Of a DNA stretch of 9,126 nt, positions 1 through 5,272 are shown piece by piece (the first letter of the stretch is position 1; every line of letters begins with the position of its first letter). This DNA comes from an uncultured bacterium (GTDB lineage Bacteria > Patescibacteriota > Saccharimonadia > Saccharimonadales > Saccharimonadaceae). The notes under the pieces were generated by a model. It was not told where the DNA came from. It ran no database searches and worked only from the letters and a program-made list of their open reading frames with translations. Where the stretch lies: contig CALMQN010000020.1 of the NCBI GenBank assembly GCA_937872185.1, forward strand, positions 1-9,126, written 5' to 3'. The position numbers and the translations under genes are program-made.

Positions 1-308
1 ACCAAAAGAACGGATACATGCCGTACTGGGGCGGTGTCGGAAACGCCAACCAGTGGCCTGGAAATGCACAATCAGGATACGGCAACGGCGGCAACGCAAT
101 CCCAACTGGGTATACGCCACGAGTTGGTTCGGCCGGTGTCATTATGGCCGGTGCTGCCGGACACATTGTGTGGGTAGAAGCGGTCAACGGTGACGGAACG
201 ATTGACGTCAGCCAGTACAACTATTACAACGCTGGTGGATCAGGCTGGGGCCACTACAGCAAGATGCGCGTATCAGCATCAACATACGACATTTACATCT
301 ATTTCTAA
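1..308 (+). CDS. CHAP-domain cell-wall hydrolase, C-terminal part (5' truncated)
   Basis: The reading frame is open from the window edge (first full codon at 3) to TAA at 306-308, so the gene begins upstream. The visible ~102 residues match the second half of a CHAP (cysteine, histidine-dependent amidohydrolase/peptidase) domain. They show WGGVGNANQWPGNA, then AAGHIVWVEAV with the likely catalytic His (codon 162-164), then DVSQYNY with the likely third catalytic residue Asn (219-221), and an aromatic C-terminal strand ending YIYF. The catalytic Cys should lie upstream of the window. CHAP enzymes cleave peptidoglycan amide bonds outside the cell; such proteins usually carry a signal peptide and often a coiled coil N-terminal to the domain, neither of which can be seen here. 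The ATG at 18 is internal to the domain and is not the start. Confidence 0.85.
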   Translation, partial: QKNGYMPYWGGVGNANQWPGNAQSGYGNGGNAIPTGYTPRVGSAGVIMAGAAGHIVWVEAVNGDGTIDVSQYNYYNAGGSGWGHYSKMRVSASTYDIYIYF

Positions 309-329
309 GCCTACAAAAAGCATATGTTT

Positions 330-359
330 TATAGCGCACTCACCCCAGAGTGCGCTATA
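330..359. terminator. Perfect 12-bp hairpin after the CHAP gene
   Basis: TATAGCGCACTC (330-341) and GAGTGCGCTATA (348-359) pair without mismatch around a 6-nt loop. It starts 22 nt after the CHAP stop, so it probably ends that transcript, but no T-run follows on either strand. Its right arm supplies the TATA of the -10-like box for the next gene, so it could instead be an operator. The terminator role is inferred. Confidence 0.55.
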
Positions 360-361
360 CT
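356..361 (+). promoter_or_regulatory. -10-like box for the S41 peptidase gene
   Basis: TATACT lies 34 nt before the ATG at 396, giving a predicted leader of about 28 nt that contains a good Shine-Dalgarno (AGGGGAG, 385-391). No convincing -35 is present 16-18 nt upstream, because that space is occupied by the hairpin. The call is weak. Confidence 0.35.
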
Positions 362-395
362 TATATGAGTAAAAAGACCATATCAGGGGAGTAAC

Positions 396-1622
396 ATGAA
401 CAAAAAACAGCGTCGAGCGGCCGACCGGGCGCAGCAACCACATGGCAAACAGCTATTATCAACTAATGTATGGTTATTTGCGGTGGCGGGGGTGGCCATT
501 ATCGGATTTTTCTTGGGCACGCGAAGCGATCAGATCGTTGCGCTTGTGGCGCCACTTTTCGGACAGAAGGTAAGTGCCGATACGCTTGATACCGCGTCCA
601 TTCAGGCAACGTATCGAGCATTAAAGGCTAATTTTGACGGGACATTGAGCGATGCGACGTTGATTGAGGGCGCCAATAGAGGCTTGGTGAATGCGGCTGG
701 CGACCAGTACACATTATTTATGAATAAGGCCGAAAGCAGTAGCTTTGCTGACGATTTGTCAGGCGCAATTGGTGGCGGTATTGGTGCCGAAGTGAGTAAG
801 CGTAACGAAAAAATCACTATTATACGAGTGCTGAAGGATAACGCGGCTATTAAAGCCGGACTGCAAGCGGGCGATGTGGTGCTGAGCATTAACGACGAGT
901 CTACCGTTGGTCTGAGCGTTGAACAGTCGGTCAGCAAGATCCGTGGTGAAGTGGGCACGACCGTAAAACTATCGATTCAACGTGGCAGTACGATCAAAGA
1001 ATACATTGTGACGCGTGCGACGGTAACAAATCCAAGCGTTGACAGCAGCGTGAGCGATGGTATCGGGACACTGACGATTAGTCGCTTTGACAGCCAGACG
1101 GCAGAGCTGTCACGGGCAGCTGCCAAAAGCTTTAAAGACCAGAACGTGAAGGGCATTATATTGGACCTACGCGGTAACGGTGGTGGATATGTTGATGCTG
1201 CCCAGGACGTGGCTGGTCTGTGGTTAGATAACAAAGTAGTTGTGAGCGAACGCACCAACGGTGTCGTGACCACCGAACTAAAATCGGGGCGTAATGCAAT
1301 TTTAGCCGGTATCCCAACAGTTGTAGTGGTAAACGGTGGTAGCGCAAGTGCCAGTGAGATTGTGGCTGGAGCGCTGCAAGATCATGGCGTGGCTAAATTG
1401 GTGGGCGAAAAGACGTTTGGCAAAGGAAGTGTGCAGAAATTGATCCCGCTACTGGACGGCGCACAGCTGAAGGTGACCGTAGCACGTTGGTACACGCCGA
1501 ATGGCAAGAACATCACCAGTGACGGCATTACGCCTGATGTTGCGGCCACGTTGACACAGGCCGATGTTGACGCAGGTAATGATCCACAACTGAACGCCGC
1601 CAAGAAGACTCTCGGGCTGTAG
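396..1622 (+). CDS. S41 family C-terminal processing peptidase (CtpA/CtpB-like)
   Basis: This is a membrane-anchored serine protease that cleaves proteins from their C-terminal side outside the cytoplasm. The 408 residues comprise a basic N-terminus, one membrane segment (about 24-42), a helical region (60-120), a PDZ domain (about 123-200, GGGIGAEV motif at the start) and the S41 core (about 220-385). The catalytic residues line up with CtpB/Prc: Ser318 in NGGSASASEI, Lys343 in FGKG (25 residues later, the spacing of the known Ser/Lys dyad), Gln347, and Asp329 in LQDHG. The core ends with the usual ARWYTPNG and GITPDV motifs. All key residues are present, so it should be active. The start is fixed by the Shine-Dalgarno AGGGGAG four nt upstream. 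The response regulator follows after 43 nt and is probably co-transcribed. Substrates cannot be told from sequence. Confidence 0.95.
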   Translation: MNKKQRRAADRAQQPHGKQLLSTNVWLFAVAGVAIIGFFLGTRSDQIVALVAPLFGQKVSADTLDTASIQATYRALKANFDGTLSDATLIEGANRGLVNAAGDQYTLFMNKAESSSFADDLSGAIGGGIGAEVSKRNEKITIIRVLKDNAAIKAGLQAGDVVLSINDESTVGLSVEQSVSKIRGEVGTTVKLSIQRGSTIKEYIVTRATVTNPSVDSSVSDGIGTLTISRFDSQTAELSRAAAKSFKDQNVKGIILDLRGNGGGYVDAAQDVAGLWLDNKVVVSERTNGVVTTELKSGRNAILAGIPTVVVVNGGSASASEIVAGALQDHGVAKLVGEKTFGKGSVQKLIPLLDGAQLKVTVARWYTPNGKNITSDGITPDVAATLTQADVDAGNDPQLNAAKKTLGL

Positions 1623-1665
1623 CGCTTGTGCTTACCCCGGCAGGTGTAGTAGTATAAGAGGTAAT

Positions 1666-2061
1666 ATGGACACAAAGAAAAAGATCTTGCTGGTTGAAGA
1701 TGATGTTGCGCTGTCTGCGGTGTATAAGTCACGCATGGAACTGGAAGGCTTTGAAATCCGTGAAGTTAATAACGGCGAGGACGCCTTGTCTGCAGCCGTC
1801 GATTTCAAGCCTGATCTGATACTACTTGATGCCATGATGCCAAAAATTAGCGGGTTTGATGTACTGGATATTTTGCGTAACACCCCCGAAACGGCCAGCA
1901 TCCGCATTATTATGCTGACGGCATTGTCGCAACCAAAGGACAAGGAACGGGCCGAGGCACTGGGTGTTAACGATTATTTGGTGAAATCACAAGTAGTGAT
2001 CGGTGATGTGGTTGAACGCGTCAAGTTCCATCTTGGGCTACTTGAAAATAAGCCCGCATAA
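1666..2061 (+). CDS. Stand-alone response regulator receiver (REC) protein
   Basis: The 131 residues form a single CheY-like receiver domain with no output domain. The acidic pocket is E11-D12-D13, the phosphoryl-accepting Asp is D55 in LILLDAMMP, the switch Thr is T85 in IIMLTA, and the conserved Lys is K107. The Lys is followed by Ser-Gln instead of the usual Pro (YLVKSQ), which changes the beta5-alpha5 loop. It should take phosphate from a histidine kinase and act by protein-protein contact, since no DNA-binding domain is present. GAGG (1658-1661) is the Shine-Dalgarno, four nt before the ATG. It is likely read through from the S41 gene, and a possible own promoter (TTGTGC 1626-1631, TAGTAT 1650-1655, spacer 18) is weak. 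The transcript ends at the terminator at 2083-2113. Confidence 0.95.
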   Translation: MDTKKKILLVEDDVALSAVYKSRMELEGFEIREVNNGEDALSAAVDFKPDLILLDAMMPKISGFDVLDILRNTPETASIRIIMLTALSQPKDKERAEALGVNDYLVKSQVVIGDVVERVKFHLGLLENKPA

Positions 2062-2082
2062 CACCAACGAGTAGATTCTATT

Positions 2083-2113
2083 GCGACCTCTTATGACAAG
2101 GGGTTGCTTTTTT
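2083..2113 (+). terminator. Intrinsic terminator of the S41-response regulator unit
   Basis: A 10-bp stem (2083-2092 with 2098-2107, including two G-U pairs) closes a 5-nt loop and is followed directly by six T (2108-2113). It starts 21 nt after the response regulator stop. The stem and T-run together make this the clearest rho-independent terminator in the window. Confidence 0.88.
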
Positions 2114-2132
2114 ATCAAGCTTATGCTATAGT
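2104..2132 (+). promoter_or_regulatory. Promoter of the 2161 gene, overlapping the upstream terminator
   Basis: TTGCTT (2104-2109), a 17-nt spacer and TATAGT (2127-2132) with an extended -10 TGC (2124-2126). Predicted transcription begins near 2139, leaving a leader of about 22 nt. The -35 box sits on the right arm and T-run of the preceding terminator. The promoter also shows that the upstream in-frame TTG at 2104 cannot be the translation start. Confidence 0.75.
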
Positions 2133-2160
2133 GACTATAAAGGTTAATAAAAACAAACAC

Positions 2161-2892
2161 ATGACAGTAGTAAACGAACCCACACCAATCAATACAGATG
2201 TGCTGAAAAAGCAACATGAGGGCAGGCATGCTACGACTGCTGGTCGTATTGTTGAGCAGGCAAAAGAGAACGGTGACCCTGATTTGTTGGCGAGTGCACT
2301 TGATACGTTGTTGATGGACGCTGAAGCTGAAGCGATTGAGGGTAAATTGACATCTGCGGAGGGTAAAACCTATACACGTAAAGAGCTTATCGACGGATTG
2401 GTTGGGTTTGCTAAGCTTGCACGAGAGGATATTGATGCAGGTGATCTGGATAGCCTAAATGAATCACTAGGTGTTGTCACAAACGGCGGTAAGCTTCGAT
2501 CTGCCATGGATACACTTATCCACGATGAAACGACGGGCATTCATTTACTTGACGCATTGGACCGATTACGCCTTCGTGATCGTGAACATCAGCGTACGCT
2601 AAAAAAAGAACTTGGCCAGGACGCGACAGCGCAAGTGATGACAAATGCTGCTGAGTTTCAGGCGGTCAGAGATCAGAGCGTTGCAGCGGAAGCTGCGCCC
2701 AGTGATGAATACGCCTTCTTGTTTGCAGATTCGGAGACAGAGGTTGCCATGGAGCAGGCGCGACGCCGTGAGGCGGATGCCGTAGCTGCCGAGGCAGCAC
2801 GAATTGCCGCTCTACCTGGGTTGCAGCGTCAGGCCGCAGATAGAGAGAGTTGGGAAAATAACAACTACCGTGCGTCTAAAGGCCTTGAATAA
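2161..2892 (+). CDS. Hypothetical acidic helical protein
   Basis: I do not recognise this 243-residue protein. It has no signal peptide or membrane segment, so it is probably cytosolic. It appears almost wholly helical and rich in Asp, Glu and Ala. Residues about 25-160 look like a globular helical domain with repeated L-D-x-L patterns (ALDTLLMDAEAE, LLDALDRLRLRD). Residues about 194-215 form an Ala/Glu/Arg-rich helix, possibly a coiled coil, followed by a polar tail. ATG 2161 is chosen because an in-frame TTG at 2104 lies inside the promoter, upstream of the predicted transcript start. There is no good Shine-Dalgarno (AAAGG is 16 nt away). It is transcribed alone, between its own promoter and the terminator at 2895-2922. 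A general or structural role is possible, but nothing in the sequence points to a function. Confidence 0.85.
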   Translation: MTVVNEPTPINTDVLKKQHEGRHATTAGRIVEQAKENGDPDLLASALDTLLMDAEAEAIEGKLTSAEGKTYTRKELIDGLVGFAKLAREDIDAGDLDSLNESLGVVTNGGKLRSAMDTLIHDETTGIHLLDALDRLRLRDREHQRTLKKELGQDATAQVMTNAAEFQAVRDQSVAAEAAPSDEYAFLFADSETEVAMEQARRREADAVAAEAARIAALPGLQRQAADRESWENNNYRASKGLE

Positions 2893-2894
2893 AG

Positions 2895-2922
2895 AATAAC
2901 CTCCCGAGCGGGAGGTTATTTT
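2895..2922. terminator. Bidirectional terminator between convergent genes
   Basis: AATAACCTCCC (2895-2905) and GGGAGGTTATT (2910-2920) form a perfect 11-bp stem with a GAGC loop. The plus strand ends in TTATTTT, and the minus strand continues into a T-rich tail (TTATTCTTTATT). It lies two nt after the 2161 gene stop and 14 nt past the rpmA stop, so it can end both transcripts. Confidence 0.9.
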
Positions 2923-2936
2923 AATGTCGGAGTTAA

Positions 2937-3209
2937 TTAGCTGACAACAACTTGTGTACGAGGAGTTGTTTTACCGGTAAAGCGGCTTTTGCGAACTTTG
3001 TTAAAGCTAACAACGCCATCAATTGCAGCGTGAATAGTGAAATCGCGGCTGATAAAGGTACCGGGGCCAGCGATTTTGGTTGAACCGGTTTGACGGACCA
3101 ATACTTCGCCTGTGCGAACCGATTGGCCACCAAAGCGCTTAACACCAAGACGTTGGCCGGCGTTATTGTGGATGTTCTTTGATGAACCACCTGCTTTGAC
3201 GTGTGACAT
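2937..3209 (-). CDS. rpmA: Large ribosomal subunit protein bL27
   Basis: The 90 residues match bL27 throughout: the N-terminal HVKAGGSSKN, the hallmark LGVKRFGGQSV (21-31), VRQTGSTKIAGPG and the beta-barrel segment FTIHAAIDGVVSF. bL27 sits at the peptidyl transferase centre of the 50S subunit, where its N-terminal tail reaches the A- and P-site tRNA ends. The tail begins directly at Met-Ser-His, without the cleavable N-terminal extension found in many Firmicutes. TTAAGGAG (3218-3225) is a textbook Shine-Dalgarno eight nt before the ATG, and a consensus promoter lies upstream. The usual partner gene rplU (bL21) is not adjacent on either side, so this copy is transcribed alone. An overlapping frame at 2933-3190 is a shadow. 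Confidence 0.97.
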   Translation of the reverse strand: MSHVKAGGSSKNIHNNAGQRLGVKRFGGQSVRTGEVLVRQTGSTKIAGPGTFISRDFTIHAAIDGVVSFNKVRKSRFTGKTTPRTQVVVS

Positions 3210-3247
3210 AGGGTTAACTCCTTAAATTTACTAAATCAATCTGTTCA

Positions 3248-3276
3248 ATTGTACTCGGAATGGGTCGATACGTCAA
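3248..3276 (-). promoter_or_regulatory. Strong promoter of rpmA
   Basis: On the minus strand TTGACG (3276-3271), a 17-nt spacer and TACAAT (3253-3248) match the sigma-70 consensus closely. The predicted start near 3241 gives a leader of about 32 nt containing the Shine-Dalgarno. This fits a highly expressed ribosomal gene. Confidence 0.85.
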
Positions 3277-3298
3277 GGGGTAGATTGGCATTAAAATT

Positions 3299-3328
3299 CA
3301 CACGCTGCGCTTACGCTTGCAGGGTGTG
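3299..3328. other. Imperfect hairpin between the rpmA and 3352 promoters
   Basis: CACAC-G-CTGC (3299-3308) pairs with GCAG-G-GTGTG (3319-3328), giving 9 pairs with one G-G mismatch and a 10-nt loop. It lies upstream of both promoters and its right arm overlaps the possible -35 of the 3352 gene. No T-run follows. An operator or chance structure are both possible. Confidence 0.35.
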
Positions 3329-3345
3329 TATATCGGGCATAAAAT
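3317..3345 (+). promoter_or_regulatory. Probable leaderless promoter of the 3352 ORF
   Basis: TAAAAT (3340-3345) ends exactly six nt before the ATG at 3352, so transcription would begin at or next to the start codon. A poor -35 (TTGCAG, 3317-3322) stands 17 nt upstream. The same 6-nt spacing occurs at 5129 (minus) and 8101. Confidence 0.55.
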
Positions 3346-3351
3346 AATCTG

Positions 3352-3522
3352 ATGACAGAGCGTGAGCATCAAACTCCAGAACGTCCAACGCCTCATGCGA
3401 TTTTTCAGGCTATTCAAGCGGAGCGAGCGGGCCTTAGCACATCGGAGTATGTGAGGGCGCTTCGCGACAAATACGACGGGTCAGGTCATGTATCAGGCAA
3501 GAGTCGTACGAGACGGATATAG
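3352..3522 (+). CDS. Small hypothetical protein, 56 aa
   Basis: A short frame from ATG 3352 to TAG 3520-3522, supported mainly by the -10 box placed six nt before it. The product starts with a polar, proline-rich stretch (residues 4-14), then two likely helices: HAIFQAIQAERAG and TSEYVRALRDKY, joined by LS. The segment AERAGLSTSEYVRAL resembles the helix-turn-helix half of ribbon-helix-helix (CopG/ParD-like) proteins, but the expected N-terminal beta strand is not evident, so I do not assign it to that family. The next ORF begins 35 nt inside this one in the +1 frame, or 4 nt after it if a later ATG is used. The two could also be one gene split by a frameshift. No homology is recognised. Confidence 0.5.
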   Translation: MTEREHQTPERPTPHAIFQAIQAERAGLSTSEYVRALRDKYDGSGHVSGKSRTRRI

Positions 3523-3946
3523 GACGATGCCATGGGTAGGTGAGGGTCCGGCTGATGCTCGAATGATAAGGACGGCGTTTATTGATGGTTTTGTCGTCGG
3601 ATATCACGTTGCCCGTAAATCTATACCTGAGAGTGCCCAAAGAAGGGCGGCAATGGCGGATGCTTTTTACGGGATGATCCAAGGCATCTTGAGCGAAGTG
3701 AGCACAAAAGATATGTCGGCGGGAGAAGTCAATGCAACAATAATTGGGTATTTAGGTTCGATCGTTGAAGAGAAAGTTGAACAAGGAGCGCCTGCTTATT
3801 ATGAGGAATTTTCAAGGCTCGCGGACGACTTAGTTCGTGTACCTGCGCATGTCGAATATGCCCGTCTTGGGTATGGGGTTGCGATTAGTTTGGGAATGAT
3901 TGCACAGAATGCCGGTATGGATGGGTCAGCGGGCAGTGACGATTAG
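3488..3946 (+). CDS. Hypothetical protein, 139-152 aa
   Basis: I do not recognise this protein. The frame runs from ATG 3488 (152 aa), overlapping the previous ORF by 35 nt. An in-frame ATG at 3527 (139 aa) would start four nt after its stop and would suit translational coupling; AGGA at 3521-3524 is nearby but only two nt away. The product is helical, without signal peptide or clear membrane segment; FIDGFVVGYHVA and YGVAISLGMIA are its most hydrophobic stretches. Six of about 12 arginines use AGA or AGG, against one of 17 in the S41 gene, so codon use differs from the neighbours. It converges on the minus-strand methylase gene with four bases between the stops. It may be the second half of a frameshifted gene starting at 3352. 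Confidence 0.6.
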   Translation: MYQARVVRDGYRTMPWVGEGPADARMIRTAFIDGFVVGYHVARKSIPESAQRRAAMADAFYGMIQGILSEVSTKDMSAGEVNATIIGYLGSIVEEKVEQGAPAYYEEFSRLADDLVRVPAHVEYARLGYGVAISLGMIAQNAGMDGSAGSDD

Positions 3947-3950
3947 TCGG

Positions 3951-5129
3951 TTAGATTTTGGTAAGGATCAGCAGTTCGCGGGCGACGATTTGGTCTTCGC
4001 GGTAGTACATAAGGTCACGGGCTGCAACGTTATGAAATTCGTGTGGTTTGTAGCCTAGCTGCGCAATGGTATCGATGAGCGGTAGGTGAGTGAATGATCC
4101 GTCGACCGCTTTCCAGGCGGGAATGGCCAAACATAGCGGGGTGCCAGGTACGATCTGGTCACCAATGTTTTTTAGAAATTCGGTAATGATATGATTGCAG
4201 TTTTTGCGTACTTCGGCCAGTTTGGCAGGTGATGGCGGTGCGCTGAAGGGTTGGCCCAGGTAGGTTTCGGCCACAACCGCGTCCAAGTGAGGCGCTTCGG
4301 TCCATGTGTAGGTAGTTGCATCGCCCTCGCGGACCGATTCTACTGACCCTGTTGCCTGGGGGTGTGTCCGCTGTAGCCACTGCAGGTTCTCGTTCGTATA
4401 ACTGATCATTTTTGGGTTAAGATCTGATCCGGACACGACGTAATTTTTTAACATGCCTTCTTGCAAGATGACGCCGGTTCCGCAAAATGGATCCAGAATG
4501 TACGGTTTGTCACCCGATGGGTGCGCGAGGTTAATCATCATCTGCGCAAGTTTGGGTGGGAGCATACCGATAAAGGCATCGCGCTTTGGTCGCTCTTGAT
4601 CACGCTTGGTATAAGCAGTGATGTTCTGCGCACCGGTGCTTTCGGCCACGACGATGCGACCATTTTTGCCTCGAACGACCAACAGCTCGACCTTATTGTC
4701 GGCCAGTCCTAATTTGTTGTGGTGGCTGGTTGCGGTTGAAAGGGCGGGCTCGGCATTAGGAACCAGGCGCAGGCTGGCACCCGATTTTTTAAGGCGTTGT
4801 TTTAACACCAGCCCCGTTTTTTGAACGTCACGAACAGATACGTCGATGCCGTAGGCGCTAATGCCGAGGGTGATCTTGCCATCATACGATGACCACTTGC
4901 GACTGTACTCTTGAACAATTTTTTGACTCACTTTAAACCAGTCACCGCCGGATAGCTCGAAGATGACTTTGCCGGCCTTTAACGTGCCACCAAGTTGCTG
5001 AACGTCGAACTGGTCGGTGCTGGCGGTTGCCGCAAGAGAAGAGAGGGGAGTGACGTTCAGTCCACCGAAAACACGCTCGAGTTCAGCGATACCAAGGGCC
5101 GGTTGACGGCCAAGCAGTGCAATATACAT
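3951..5129 (-). CDS. THUMP/Trm11-like RNA methyltransferase
   Basis: The 392 residues follow the plan of the COG1041 / UPF0020 (Trm11, TrmG10) group, which methylates guanine N2 in tRNA. An N-terminal half (about 1-175) resembles the ferredoxin-like plus THUMP region that grips RNA, and a C-terminal Rossmann methylase follows. TAYTKRDQERPKRDA (171-185) with MLPPKLAQMMINLA is the typical linker into the catalytic domain, motif I is ILDPFCGTGVILQE (211-224), and the acidic residue binding the SAM ribose is D236 in GSDLNPKM. Motif IV, normally D-P-P-Y in this family, reads AETYLGQP (287-294), so N2-guanine chemistry is uncertain. ATG 5129 is chosen because TATAAT ends six nt upstream. The transcript ends against a convergent gene, so any terminator must lie within the coding sequence. 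RNA methylase is likely; the exact target is unknown. Confidence 0.82.
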   Translation of the reverse strand: MYIALLGRQPALGIAELERVFGGLNVTPLSSLAATASTDQFDVQQLGGTLKAGKVIFELSGGDWFKVSQKIVQEYSRKWSSYDGKITLGISAYGIDVSVRDVQKTGLVLKQRLKKSGASLRLVPNAEPALSTATSHHNKLGLADNKVELLVVRGKNGRIVVAESTGAQNITAYTKRDQERPKRDAFIGMLPPKLAQMMINLAHPSGDKPYILDPFCGTGVILQEGMLKNYVVSGSDLNPKMISYTNENLQWLQRTHPQATGSVESVREGDATTYTWTEAPHLDAVVAETYLGQPFSAPPSPAKLAEVRKNCNHIITEFLKNIGDQIVPGTPLCLAIPAWKAVDGSFTHLPLIDTIAQLGYKPHEFHNVAARDLMYYREDQIVARELLILTKI

Positions 5130-5135
5130 GTCATG

Positions 5136-5141
5136 ATTATA
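5136..5141 (-). promoter_or_regulatory. Leaderless -10 box of the Trm11-like gene
   Basis: A perfect TATAAT on the minus strand ends six nt before the ATG at 5129, which places transcription start at the start codon. No -35 match and no extended TG are visible, and no Shine-Dalgarno could fit on such a transcript. Confidence 0.65.
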
Positions 5142-5158
5142 CCTTACTATTGATTAAG

Positions 5159-5235
5159 CCGGGTCCTGCCACCCGGTTTGCCCCTAAAATTTTTTATGGA
5201 TTACCATAAAACAATTTTGGGTGCTGCCCCACCGG
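5159..5235. other. Three-hairpin structured spacer between divergent promoters
   Basis: The centre is a long palindrome: TTTTATGG (5192-5199), loop ATTA, CCATAAAA (5204-5211), extended by AAAATT/AATTTT (5186-5191 with 5213-5218) and CCC/GGG (5182-5184 with 5219-5221), with one bulged base on each arm, 17 pairs in all. It is flanked by an imperfect direct repeat: GGGTCCTGCCACCCGG (5161-5176) and GGGTGCTGCCCCACCGG (5219-5235). Each copy can also fold alone (CCGGGT with ACCCGG; GGTG with CACC). The element lies upstream of both divergent -10 boxes, so neither gene transcribes it. It may be an operator, a small RNA gene or a small repeat element; the function is unknown. Confidence 0.6.
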
Positions 5236-5253
5236 CCGTCACCCGTAGTCTAG

Positions 5254-5262
5254 TGTTATAAT
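5254..5262 (+). promoter_or_regulatory. Extended -10 promoter of the flippase-xseAB unit
   Basis: TGT followed by a perfect TATAAT (5257-5262) forms an extended -10; no -35 is visible. Its last two bases are the first two of the ATG at 5261, so that ATG is in the promoter. Predicted transcription starts near 5269, about three nt before ATG 5273, giving a nearly leaderless mRNA. Confidence 0.65.
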
Positions 5263-5272
5263 GATTGCAGAT

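Noticed and set aside
2104..2160. N-terminal extension of the 2161 protein from TTG 2104
   Set aside because: The stretch holds the upstream terminator's T-tract and both promoter boxes, so it is not on the mRNA.
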